Assembly: GCA_964416365.1 (NCBI GenBank) | Contig: CAYQDO010000005.1 | Coordinates: 1-34,929, forward strand | Length of the DNA stretch: 34,929 bases | From: DUUS01 sp964416365 | GTDB lineage: Bacteria; Bacillota_I; Bacilli_A; RF39; UBA660 | Direction of reading: 5' to 3' | Shown: positions 7,156 to 14,402 of the stretch, piece by piece | Layout: the number at the start of each line of letters is the position of its first letter | How positions within the stretch are numbered: the first letter of the stretch is position 1 | Notes under the pieces: generated by a model | What the model was told of the DNA's origin: nothing | Seen by the model: the letters and a program-made list of their open reading frames with translations, nothing else | Database searches by the model: none | Made by a program: the position numbers and the translations under genes

Positions 7156-8094
7156 TTATTTTTTTAAATTCATTTTTTTCAAAATTAATTTTGTTTCAGC
7201 AGGTATATTATTAGAATTAATTTCTTCTGGTATATCTATTTGTAAATTTTCTGCTAAATCAGTTGAATAATCTCCTTCAAGAACATTTGGGCAAACGAGA
7301 GATGTATATAATAAAATATGTTTAATATATTGATATTTATATTTTTCAACTATTCCTAATTGTTCCCAATCAATTAAAGTATCCTTCATTGTTTTGAATA
7401 TATCTTTTAATCTATTTAATTCGTCTATTTTTCCACATACTGAATCAGAATTTTCTATATTATATTGATATAATGTATCTGGAATTACTCTTAATTTTTT
7501 AGTCCTTGATAACACCTTATATGCAAAACCACCATCTTCAAAAAACTTTTGTTGTGGAAATCTTATATTTTTAACTAATTCTTTTTTGTATATTTTACTC
7601 CAACAAACTATAAATGTATAAAATTCTTGATAATCAAAAATTGATTCAATACAATTATTTTCATATTCAACAACTTCTCCATTTGCTTCTGTTTTATACT
7701 GCCAATGAGAACTTGGTAAAAAATTAAAATTAACTATATCAGCATTATGTTCTTTTGCTTCCATATAGCATTTTTTATAAGTATTTAGTTCAATCTTATC
7801 ATCCGCATCAAAGAAAGCAACATACTCTACATCAGGTAAGTTTTTACAAACATAATCTAGCCCATCGTTTCTTGATTGTGATGCTCCTAAATTTTTATCA
7901 TGATTTAAAATAACTATTCTGTCATCTTTTTTTGCATAATCTTGTATTATTTCAAATGAATTATCTGGAGAAGCGTCATTAACACAAATAACTTTAACAT
8001 CTTTTAAAGTTTGGTTAAGCAAACAATCCAATCCATCTCCTATAAATTTTTCTGCCTTATACACAGGCACAATTACAGCAATTTTTGGTTTCAT
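7156..8094 (-). CDS. Family 2 glycosyltransferase
   Basis: 312 residues with a GT-A fold. The N-terminus reads IAVIVPVYKAEKFIGDGLDC (nucleotide-sugar binding strand and helix), then VICVNDASPDNSFEII, and VAFFDADDKIE provides the DxD metal motif at about residue 97. A later CWSKIYKKELV / FFEDGGFAYKVL block matches acceptor-side motifs of small bacterial GT2 enzymes. No membrane segment is seen, so it is a cytosolic or peripheral enzyme; donor and acceptor are unknown. AAGGAG precedes the ATG. It lies 32 bases behind the ABC-F gene and 12 bases ahead of the kinase gene, so it is co-transcribed with them. Why a glycosyltransferase sits in a resistance-like operon is unclear; envelope modification or drug glycosylation are both guesses. 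Confidence 0.85.
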   Translation of the reverse strand: MKPKIAVIVPVYKAEKFIGDGLDCLLNQTLKDVKVICVNDASPDNSFEIIQDYAKKDDRIVILNHDKNLGASQSRNDGLDYVCKNLPDVEYVAFFDADDKIELNTYKKCYMEAKEHNADIVNFNFLPSSHWQYKTEANGEVVEYENNCIESIFDYQEFYTFIVCWSKIYKKELVKNIRFPQQKFFEDGGFAYKVLSRTKKLRVIPDTLYQYNIENSDSVCGKIDELNRLKDIFKTMKDTLIDWEQLGIVEKYKYQYIKHILLYTSLVCPNVLEGDYSTDLAENLQIDIPEEINSNNIPAETKLILKKMNLKK

Positions 8095-8126
8095 ATTATA
8101 ATTCTCCTTATACTAATAACCAAATA

Positions 8127-9638
8127 TTATTTTTTTAAACTACCCTTAATTTCATTATTTCTAGTAATAGTTAATGTTTTTGTTGCAATTTTTTTTGCAA
8201 AGTCTTCATCATGTTCTACAAATATCATAGTAGGACAGTATTTTAATATTACATCTTCTATTTGCATTCTAGAAAATATATCAATATAATTTAATGGTTC
8301 ATCCCATATATATAAATTTGCTTGTTCAGATATACTTTTAGCTATTAAAACTTTTTTCTTTTGTCCCTCGCTAAAACTTTCTATTCTTTTATCAAATTGA
8401 TCTCTTTCAAAATCTAATTTTCTTAAAATAGATTTAAATAAGCTTTCATCTATATTGCTTTTTTCAGCATATTCTTTTAAATTACCAAATAAATGAGAGG
8501 TATCTTGTGATACATAAGAGATTTTTATGTTACTGCTTATACTTAAATCGCCTTCATAATTAATATTATATCCTAGTAATAGTTTTATAATACTTGACTT
8601 ACCACAACCATTTTTACCTTTTAATTGTAGTCTATCACCGCTTTCCAAATAAAAACTTACATCTTCAAATATAGGATTACGATCATAAATTATTGATAAA
8701 TTATTAGCTTCTATAATTCTTCCAGTTCTATTCGCTAATAAATTTAATTTTAATTCTTCTAATGTTTCAATATTTTTTAATAGTTTTGATTTATCTTCTA
8801 TCGCTTTTTCTTTTCTATTTTGTGTTGCTATTGATCTTTTCATCATTTTTGCAGATTTATGTCCAATATATCCTTTATCTTGTAATAAATCTCTTCTAAT
8901 ATTATATTTTGACGATTCAATTTGACCAGCCCAATCAGCAGTTTGTCTTGCTGATTTTTCTAATCTTGAAATATCTTTTTTTAATTTCTTGTTTTCGTTC
9001 ATTTCAAAAATATCTTGTCTTGTTTTGTTTTCCCACCAAGTAGAAAAATTACCTTGTTGAATTTCTATATTTGCTCTATTTATTGATAATATATGATCTA
9101 CACAAGCATCTATAAAGTTTCTATCATGTGACACTAAAATAAAACTTTTTTTCCCTTTTAAATATTTAGCTACTGATTCACGTGCCCCAATATCCAAATG
9201 ATTTGTTGGTTCATCTATCAATAAAAAGTTGTTTTCTTTTGAAAATAAGATTCCCAACAACACTTTTGTTTGCTCACCTTTACTTAATGTATTAAATGGT
9301 CTATTTAATATTTCTGGATCCATATCTAAAAGTGAAATTTCTCTATCTAATTTCCATTGTTCATAATCATAATTATATTTTTCTGCAATTTCATAAGAAG
9401 AAAGTAATGGATTTTCTACATTAAAAGGAAAATAATCAAAAGCCACATTACTGTTTATACTTCCACTATACTCATATTTCCCAAGTAATAAATTTAAAAA
9501 AGTTGTTTTTCCTTTACCATTTCTTCCTATAAATCCTAATTTCCAATTTGTATCAATTGTAAAAGATACATTTTCAAATATATTTTCTGGACTTTCATCA
9601 TAAGAAAAAGTTAAATTCGATACATCTATCATTGCCAT
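8127..9638 (-). CDS. Lsa-family ABC-F ribosomal protection protein
   Basis: 503 residues with two ABC domains and no membrane segments. Domain 1 has Walker A GRNGKGKT (about 37-44), signature LSKGEQTK and Walker B LLIDEPTNHLD. Domain 2 has GKNGCGKS, FSEGQKKK and IWDEPLNYID. The charged linker between the domains (about 210-290, including HKSAKMMKRS) is the region that reaches the ribosomal peptidyl-transferase centre in ABC-F proteins. DTNWKLGFIGRNGKGKTT and the overall layout resemble Lsa/CplR proteins, which dislodge lincosamides, streptogramin A and pleuromutilins. The resistance profile here is inferred from the family. The start is fixed by AGGAGG 8 bases before the ATG. A leader of about 150 bases with a terminator and a competing pairing lies upstream, as is common for inducible ABC-F genes. 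Confidence 0.85.
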   Translation of the reverse strand: MAMIDVSNLTFSYDESPENIFENVSFTIDTNWKLGFIGRNGKGKTTFLNLLLGKYEYSGSINSNVAFDYFPFNVENPLLSSYEIAEKYNYDYEQWKLDREISLLDMDPEILNRPFNTLSKGEQTKVLLGILFSKENNFLLIDEPTNHLDIGARESVAKYLKGKKSFILVSHDRNFIDACVDHILSINRANIEIQQGNFSTWWENKTRQDIFEMNENKKLKKDISRLEKSARQTADWAGQIESSKYNIRRDLLQDKGYIGHKSAKMMKRSIATQNRKEKAIEDKSKLLKNIETLEELKLNLLANRTGRIIEANNLSIIYDRNPIFEDVSFYLESGDRLQLKGKNGCGKSSIIKLLLGYNINYEGDLSISSNIKISYVSQDTSHLFGNLKEYAEKSNIDESLFKSILRKLDFERDQFDKRIESFSEGQKKKVLIAKSISEQANLYIWDEPLNYIDIFSRMQIEDVILKYCPTMIFVEHDEDFAKKIATKTLTITRNNEIKGSLKK

Positions 9639-9679
9639 ATTAAATTCCTCCTTTTTATAATGGTATCATAATTTTATGA

Positions 9680-9775
9680 TTATATAATTTTTTTATTGAT
9701 TACTCTCAAAAAAAGAGGACATAAAACCAAGTATTTGGTCTGTCCTTTTTTTGTCTTTTTATTATAAGAATTCAT
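9680..9775 (-). CDS. Possible 31-residue leader peptide of the ABC-F operon
   Basis: ATG at 9773-9775 opens a frame of 31 codons that runs through both halves of the leader terminator and stops at 9680-9682. The start of the product is MNSYNKKTKKGQTKY. No clear ribosome binding site precedes it, and the predicted RNA start is only about 18 bases upstream. Short translated leaders are common in front of ABC-F and other ribosome-targeting resistance genes, where drug-stalled ribosomes change the RNA fold. Confidence 0.35.
   Translation of the reverse strand: MNSYNKKTKKGQTKYLVLCPLFLRVINKKII
9708..9746 (-). terminator. Attenuator-like terminator in the ABC-F leader
   Basis: On the minus strand AGGACA pairs with TGTCCT and inside it ACCAA pairs with TTGGT around an ATAC loop; a CTTTTTTT tract follows. 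An upstream segment, TTTGGTCT (plus strand 9776-9783), is an exact 8-base complement of AGACCAAA (plus 9734-9741), which is the 5' side of the terminator stem. The two pairings exclude each other, the standard layout of transcription attenuation. The hairpin also carries a T-tract on the plus strand. Confidence 0.65.
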
Positions 9776-9798
9776 AGACCAAACGTCTAATACAGCCT

Positions 9799-9827
9799 AT
9801 ATTATATACATTTAACGTAAATGTCAA
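9799..9827 (-). promoter_or_regulatory. Promoter of the ABC-F operon
   Basis: TTGACA (9827 to 9822) is a perfect -35. The -10 is TAATAT at 17 bases or TATAAT (9806 to 9801) at 15 bases. Transcription would start near 9793. Confidence 0.7.
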
Positions 9828-9840
9828 TTTTTTTCATTCG

Positions 9841-9997
9841 AAAAATATTTTTAATTATATTAATCTTTCTATATCTTCCTTTATTTTGCCCTAAAAATCC
9901 TCTATTTGTGGATCTAAAATGGATATAATGCCAATATTATTATTATATCGTATGAATTAAAAACCCTCGCAAAGCCTTTGTTTACGGGAGTTAATGG
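9841..9997. other. Geneless part of the 360-base gap between secA and the ABC-F operon
   Basis: No intact gene. On the minus strand a frame reads IGIISILDPQIEDF, TAG, GKIKEDIERLI, stop, which may be another decayed coding scrap. Close to secA, 9963-9992 holds an imperfect palindrome (CTCGCAAAG and CTTTG with CGGGAG) without a T-tract, so I do not call it a terminator. Confidence 0.3.
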
Positions 9998-12490
9998 TTA
10001 TTTGCCACAGCACTGTTTATATTTCTTTCCACTACCACACGGACATGGGTCATTACGACCTATTTTGTCTGATTTTTTAGGTTCACTTTTTATAGTTTCT
10101 TTACCATCATTAGTGTAGACAGGAGTCTTTTTTTCTGGTGCAATGTTTTGTCTAATTTCCACTTTCATTAAAAAGTTAGTAATATTTGAATCGATAGTAT
10201 CTAACATTTGATCGAAGATTTCATAACCTTCTAAAGCATATGCTTGAAGTGGACTAGTTTGTCCATATCCGCGAAGCCCAATACCTTCTCTTAAATGTTC
10301 CATTGAATTAATGTGGGTTATCCAAGCATCATCCATTACTCTCAAACTGATTTGTCTTTCAAAATCAGTGATGATTTCTTGAGGAACTTCTTTTAATTTA
10401 GTTTCAAAGTTTTCAATGAATTTATCATAAATAAAATCTATAACACTATCAACATCTAATTTTTTAATGTCAGAAACTTCGATTTGTTGATACTTTAAAA
10501 AGTTGCTATTAAAATAATCAGTTATAGTTTGATAATCTTCATCTGTCAGTGAATTGTTTTGAGCTAATCTAGATTCAATATAATCTGCTACAAAATCATT
10601 AAATGTTAAATAGACAGATTCCTGAATATTTTCAGTATCTAAAATACTATTTCTTTTTTCATAAATTATTTTTCTTTGTTCACTAACGATATTATCATAA
10701 TCTAGTAAACTTTTACGTGAATCGTAGTTATTTCCTTCAACTTTCTTTTGAGCACTTTCGATACTTTTACTAAACATTTTAGAACGAATTGGTTGAGTTT
10801 CATCATATCCAATACTTTGAATCATAGTTTTGATACGATCAGTACCGAACCTGCGCATTAATTCATCTTCAAATGATACAAAGAATTGAGAATACCCTGG
10901 ATCTCCTTGACGACCAGCACGTCCTCTAAGTTGATTATCAATACGACGTGATTCATGTCTTTCTGTACCTACAACACATAGGCCACCTAATTCTTTTACA
11001 CCTTCACCCAGTTTAATATCAGTACCACGACCAGCCATATTAGTGGCTATGGTAATGGAATATTTTTGTCCAGCCTTGGCGATAATTTCTGCTTCACGAG
11101 CATGATTCTTAGCATTTAAGATTTCATGTTTTAATCCTGCTTTTGTTAAAAGAGATGACAAGTATTCATTTTTTTCAACGGAAATTGTACCCACCAAAAT
11201 AGGTTGTCCTGTTTCATGTATTTCTTTAATAAAAGATACAATGGCATTGTATTTGCCTTTTTCAGTTGCAAAGAGTAAATCCGCCATATCTTCTCTGACA
11301 CAAGGCTTATTAGTTGGTATCTCAATAACATACATGTTATAAATGTCTCTAAATTCTTCTTCTTCAGTCTTAGCAGTACCGGTCATACCAGATATTTTAC
11401 TATACATTCTAAATAAGTTTTGGAAGGTAATAGTAGCCATTGTTCTGGTTTCTTCGTTAATTTTAACGTTTTCTTTAGCTTCAATCGCTTGATGTAATCC
11501 TTCACTAAATTGACGACCATGCATTAGACGACCAGTAAACTGATCAACAATAATAACTTGTCCATCTTCCACTACATAGTCTACGTCATTTTTCATAGCA
11601 TAATTTGCTTTTAAAGCTTGGTTAATATGATGGACTAAAGCTGTATTGTTAGCATCATATAAGTTAGCTAATTTGAAGTAAGTTTCAAGTTTTCTACTGC
11701 CTTGTTCAGTTAATATGACAGACTTTATTTTTTCATCAATTTTATAGTCTTCTTCTACTTTTAATTTTTTTACGGCATGGTCGGCATCCATATATAAATT
11801 TGCCGAATTCATTTTACCACCCGAAATAATTAATGGAGTTCTTGCTTCATCAATTAATATTGAGTCTACTTCATCGATGATAACATAATTTAAATCTCTT
11901 AAGACACGATCTTCTTTGCGGCTAACCATATTATCTCTCAAATAATCGAATCCCACTTCATTATTAGTTGAATAAGTAATATCACATTCATAAACTTCTC
12001 TTTTTTGTTCAGGAGTAAGTTCTCGTAAGTTAACACCTACTGTTAGGCCTAAAAATTTATAGATAGATCCCATCCATTCAGCATTACGTGCTGTTAAGTA
12101 TTCGTTAACAGTTACAACATGAACACCTTTGCCAGTTAAGGCATTTAAATAGGCTGGTAATATAGTGGTAATAGTCTTACCTTCACCAGTTTTCATTTCA
12201 GCAATATTACCATAATGAATTGCCATACCACCAATTAATTGAACTTTATAGGGTTTTTCACCTATTTGGCGATATGCTACTTCTCTTGCTGTGGCAAAAG
12301 CTTCAACTAAAATATCATCTAAAGATTCACCTTGAGCTAGTCTTTCTTTAAAGATAGCTGTCTTTCCGGCTAATTCTTCATCACTTATTTTGGAATATTC
12401 ATTATCTAAAGCTTCTATTTGATCAGCTAATTTTTCAAATTTTCTTAATTCTTTATATTCAGTATCAACAAGTTTCTTTAAAAAACTCAT
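9998..12490 (-). CDS. secA: Preprotein translocase ATPase SecA
   Basis: 830 residues. SecA binds the SecYEG channel and drives export by ATP hydrolysis. Visible motifs are MKTGEGKT (Walker A, about 99-106), the preprotein crosslinking region after it, VIIDEVDSILIDEARTPLI (Walker B and the following signature), GQPILVGTISVEKNE and TNMAGRGTDI in the second nucleotide-binding domain, and a C-terminal zinc tail PCPCGSGKKYKQCCGK that contacts SecB or ribosomes in other species. The length is normal for Gram-positive SecA. I choose the ATG at 12488-12490 because AGGTGA lies 5 bases upstream; a GTG 9 bases earlier overlaps that box. It follows hpf by 80 bases with a terminator-like hairpin between, an order often seen in Bacillota. 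Confidence 0.97.
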   Translation of the reverse strand: MSFLKKLVDTEYKELRKFEKLADQIEALDNEYSKISDEELAGKTAIFKERLAQGESLDDILVEAFATAREVAYRQIGEKPYKVQLIGGMAIHYGNIAEMKTGEGKTITTILPAYLNALTGKGVHVVTVNEYLTARNAEWMGSIYKFLGLTVGVNLRELTPEQKREVYECDITYSTNNEVGFDYLRDNMVSRKEDRVLRDLNYVIIDEVDSILIDEARTPLIISGGKMNSANLYMDADHAVKKLKVEEDYKIDEKIKSVILTEQGSRKLETYFKLANLYDANNTALVHHINQALKANYAMKNDVDYVVEDGQVIIVDQFTGRLMHGRQFSEGLHQAIEAKENVKINEETRTMATITFQNLFRMYSKISGMTGTAKTEEEEFRDIYNMYVIEIPTNKPCVREDMADLLFATEKGKYNAIVSFIKEIHETGQPILVGTISVEKNEYLSSLLTKAGLKHEILNAKNHAREAEIIAKAGQKYSITIATNMAGRGTDIKLGEGVKELGGLCVVGTERHESRRIDNQLRGRAGRQGDPGYSQFFVSFEDELMRRFGTDRIKTMIQSIGYDETQPIRSKMFSKSIESAQKKVEGNNYDSRKSLLDYDNIVSEQRKIIYEKRNSILDTENIQESVYLTFNDFVADYIESRLAQNNSLTDEDYQTITDYFNSNFLKYQQIEVSDIKKLDVDSVIDFIYDKFIENFETKLKEVPQEIITDFERQISLRVMDDAWITHINSMEHLREGIGLRGYGQTSPLQAYALEGYEIFDQMLDTIDSNITNFLMKVEIRQNIAPEKKTPVYTNDGKETIKSEPKKSDKIGRNDPCPCGSGKKYKQCCGK

Positions 12491-12546
12491 GATGCTCACC
12501 TCGCTAAAATTTATTATATCATATATCTATTCTAAATATAAACATT

Positions 12547-12571
12547 AAAAAAAGGATTTTTAAATCCTTTT
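12547..12571 (-). terminator. Terminator between hpf and secA
   Basis: AAAGGATTT (12551-12559) pairs with AAATCCTTT (12562-12570). On the minus strand the hairpin is followed by a run of T. It overlaps the hpf stop codon, so some reduction of read-through into secA is expected. Confidence 0.6.
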
Positions 12572-13103
12572 ATATAGTATTAATGATACCGTACTCTCCA
12601 TCTTTTCTTCTGTAAATAACTGAAAAGCAGTCTTCATCAACATTCTTAAAGATAAAGAAATCATGACCCAATAATTCCATTTGAAGAATAGCTTCTTCTT
12701 CATCCATTGGTTTTGAATCTATAGTTTTTCTTTTCACTATTTTACTTTTGTTTTCTTCTTCTTTTTCAAAATCAAAATCAAAAATGAAATCTATATCCTT
12801 GTTCTTTTTATAGCGATCATTTAATCTAGTCTTATGTTTTCTGAATTGTCCTTCTAATTTATCTACAACTAAATCAATTGCTGCATATAAATCTGAATGA
12901 CATTCTTCTGCTCTTAAAGTAAATAGTTTAGTAGGTACTGTTACCTCTATCATTTGATTATTATTTTTGACTCTTACCATTACTTTGGCTTCTACGTTTT
13001 CCGGAGAATCAAAATACTTATCTAATTTACAGATTTTTTCCTCAATATATGCCTTAATAGCAGGGGTGATTTTTACTTTTTCAGATAAAACTTTTAATTT
13101 CAT
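12570..13103 (-). CDS. hpf: Long-form ribosome hibernation promoting factor
   Basis: 177 residues. The N-terminal domain (about 1-95: KVLSEKVKITPAIKAYIEEK, then AEECHSDLYAAIDLVVDKLE) is the S30AE/YfiA fold that sits in the mRNA channel of the 30S subunit. A charged linker (about 100-120) leads to the C-terminal dimerisation domain (about 120-175: IVKRKTIDSKPMDEEEAILQ, VIYRRKDGEYGIINTI), which marks the long form that makes 100S ribosome dimers in Bacillota. Length is slightly short of the usual 180-190 but all parts are there. The start has TAGGAGATG upstream. Confidence 0.95.
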   Translation of the reverse strand: MKLKVLSEKVKITPAIKAYIEEKICKLDKYFDSPENVEAKVMVRVKNNNQMIEVTVPTKLFTLRAEECHSDLYAAIDLVVDKLEGQFRKHKTRLNDRYKKNKDIDFIFDFDFEKEEENKSKIVKRKTIDSKPMDEEEAILQMELLGHDFFIFKNVDEDCFSVIYRRKDGEYGIINTI

Positions 13104-13125
13104 TTTTTCATCATCTCCTATTAAA

Positions 13126-13134
13126 ATTATAGCA
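13126..13134 (-). promoter_or_regulatory. Extended -10 promoter of hpf
   Basis: TGCTATAAT on the minus strand is a perfect TGnTATAAT extended -10, about 20 bases before the hpf ATG. The -35 region falls in the csp terminator. Confidence 0.6.
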
Positions 13135-13143
13135 TAGGAGAAA

Positions 13144-13166
13144 GAAAAAAACTACAGAATTGTAGT
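13144..13166 (-). terminator. Terminator of the cold-shock gene
   Basis: ACTACA and TGTAGT (13151-13156 and 13161-13166) form a 6-bp stem with a 4-base loop, followed on the minus strand by TTTTTT. It overlaps the stop codon of the cold-shock gene. Confidence 0.55.
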
Positions 13167-13367
13167 CATTTTTACTTCGGTTACATCAACGGCTTGTAAG
13201 CCTTTGACAGTTTCAATTAAATTAAAGTCGACGACATCGCCTTCTTTAAGTGTTTTGTATCCTTCTTTGTTAATTGCCGAGTAATGAACAAAAATATCTT
13301 CTAAATCCTCATATTCAATAAACCCGTAACCCTTTTCATTGTTGAACCACTTCACCTTACCTCTCAT
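13152..13367 (-). CDS. csp: Cold-shock domain protein
   Basis: 71 residues, the usual size of a CspA/CspB RNA chaperone. Both RNP motifs are visible: KGYGFIEY (RNP1) and DIFVHYSAI (RNP2), after the conserved MRGKVKWFNNEKG start. It binds single-stranded RNA and helps to melt structures. A longer frame exists upstream, but the ATG at 13365-13367 is chosen because it starts the conserved domain and has GGGAAGGTG upstream. An out-of-frame ATG lies 4 bases earlier. The predicted transcript has an untranslated leader of about 100 bases, which fits cold-shock genes. Confidence 0.92.
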   Translation of the reverse strand: MRGKVKWFNNEKGYGFIEYEDLEDIFVHYSAINKEGYKTLKEGDVVDFNLIETVKGLQAVDVTEVKMTTIL

Positions 13368-13471
13368 GCATAACACCTTCCCTTCTAACCAATTTTTGTA
13401 CAGCCTAAAGACATCACACAAAATAGTTCTTTTAGTAAAACTTAGTGGGGTTTTATTTTAGTGACATTGCC

Positions 13472-13480
13472 AGTATAACA
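13472..13480 (-). promoter_or_regulatory. Extended -10 promoter of csp
   Basis: TGTTATACT on the minus strand (TGnTATACT). Transcription from here gives a leader of about 100 bases before the csp ATG. The site is divergent from the agrB upstream region. Confidence 0.5.
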
Positions 13481-13569
13481 ACAAAAATTTAAAAATTGTG
13501 TCGAAATCGGTCTAAAAGTTTTAGTAAATGCGTTAAATGAATTATTTGTAATTATATAGTGAGAAGAGC

Positions 13570-13601
13570 CAGGTTTCAGCAACAAATTCCGACATTTTAA
13601 G
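13570..13601 (+). promoter_or_regulatory. Candidate LytTR (AgrA-type) direct repeat upstream of agrB
   Basis: TTTCAGCA (13574-13581) and TTTAAGCA (13596-13603) repeat with a 22-base period; the fuller units start near 13570 and 13592 (CAGGTTTCAG and ACATTTTAAG). AgrA-type LytTR regulators bind two such 9-base half-sites spaced about 21-22 bases apart, and the known half-site ACAGTTAAG is similar. A possible -10 (TATGAT) follows at 13628-13633. The repeat is seen; binding is inferred. Confidence 0.35.
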
Positions 13602-13657
13602 CACAAAAATTATTAATATATTTTTTTTATGATACCATTTTATTGCAAGGTGATATA

Positions 13658-14254
13658 GTGAAAAAATTAGTAGTAAATTCTATTATGAACAAAATCGAAA
13701 ATTTAAACAAATATGATGATATTAAACTTTCAGAAATCAAATATGGTTTAGAAGCTATATACTTAAACATCAGCAGATTTCTAGTTTATTTTACAGTTAA
13801 TGCTATCTTAGGCATATTTTGGGAGAGTTTATTGTTCTTTTTATTTTATTTACCGTTAAGAAGTTTTAGTTTTGGATTTCATGCGAAAAACAGTATTTCT
13901 TGCTGGATCTTATCTGGTATTGCTTTTATCGGTCTACCTTATTTATCAACTTTGATTACTTTTAATTTTATTCTGAAATTATTAATAGTTATGTATTCTT
14001 TAATTATATATACAATCTTCAGCCCTTCAGATACACCAAAAAGACCAATTATTAATAGTCAATATCGCTTAAAATTAAAATTATTTACATTATTTTTTGT
14101 ACTTTCATATTGCATAATTATTTTATTAATTGACAGTTCTTTAATCAATATAATTTCCTTAGTTTTAATACACCAAAGTATATTAATTACTCCACTTATT
14201 TATAAGTTATTTAATGTTTCATACAATAATTATTTATATCGTCAATTGAATTAA
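13658..14254 (+). CDS. agrB: AgrB-type peptide-processing membrane protease
   Basis: 198 residues from the GTG at 13658, which has AAGGTGAT 3 bases upstream; a TTG 15 bases earlier lies before that box and is rejected. AgrB cleaves the AgrD propeptide at its C-terminal side and forms the macrocycle. The catalytic pair is present: His75 and Cys82 in GFHAKNSISC, spaced 7 apart as in staphylococcal AgrB (H77 and C84), with the preceding LPLRSFSFG matching the usual R-x-x-x-G-G region (here R-S-F-S-F-G). Several membrane helices follow (for example WILSGIAFIGLPYLSTLI and CIIILLIDSSLINIISLV). It is 23 bases ahead of agrD on the same strand, forming a two-gene signal unit. Confidence 0.9.
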   Translation: MKKLVVNSIMNKIENLNKYDDIKLSEIKYGLEAIYLNISRFLVYFTVNAILGIFWESLLFFLFYLPLRSFSFGFHAKNSISCWILSGIAFIGLPYLSTLITFNFILKLLIVMYSLIIYTIFSPSDTPKRPIINSQYRLKLKLFTLFFVLSYCIIILLIDSSLINIISLVLIHQSILITPLIYKLFNVSYNNYLYRQLN

Positions 14255-14277
14255 TAAAAAGAAAGGAGTGTGTAAAA

Positions 14278-14382
14278 ATGGTAGAATTATTAGCTAACAT
14301 TGGAAAATCTGTTGGCAATTCTGTTGCATCTTGGTGGTGGCTACTTGAAGAACCAGAATGTCCTAAATCATTAATAAAATAA
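14278..14382 (+). CDS. agrD: AgrD-type autoinducer propeptide with Ser in place of the ring Cys
   Basis: 34 residues, start ATG at 14278 with AAAGGAG 9 bases upstream. The layout is that of AgrD: a short amphipathic leader (VELLANIGKSVGNSV), a hydrophobic signal core, and an acidic Pro-containing tail (EEPECPKSLIK) comparable to DEVEVPKEL of S. aureus or YEPKSP of Listeria. The expected Cys of the core is missing. Ser18, in ASWWWLL, is the only nucleophile at the right place, giving a predicted lactone ring of Ser18 to Leu23 (SWWWLL), or to Leu22 if cut one residue earlier. A lactone from Ser is known for GBAP of Enterococcus faecalis. Cys28 lies in the tail that is normally removed. Three consecutive Trp are unusual. 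Confidence 0.85.
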   Translation: MVELLANIGKSVGNSVASWWWLLEEPECPKSLIK

Positions 14383-14402
14383 GGCTTTCGCCTTATTTTT
14401 TT
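14378..14402. terminator. Terminator shared by agrD and the sensor kinase gene
   Basis: AATAAGGC (14378-14385) and GCCTTATT (14390-14397) form an 8-bp stem with a TTTC loop, followed by TTTTT on the plus strand. The hairpin contains the stop codons of both agrD (14380-14382) and the convergent kinase gene (14393-14395), so the two units share one element. Confidence 0.8.

Noticed and set aside
9963..9992. Palindrome after secA as a terminator or attachment site
   Set aside because: The pairing is imperfect, no T-tract follows and no second copy is seen in the window.
14278..14382. Cys28 of AgrD as the ring-forming residue
   Set aside because: It lies in the acidic Pro-containing tail (EEPECPK) at the position of Val or Ser in known AgrD tails, after the expected cut site; Ser18 is better placed.
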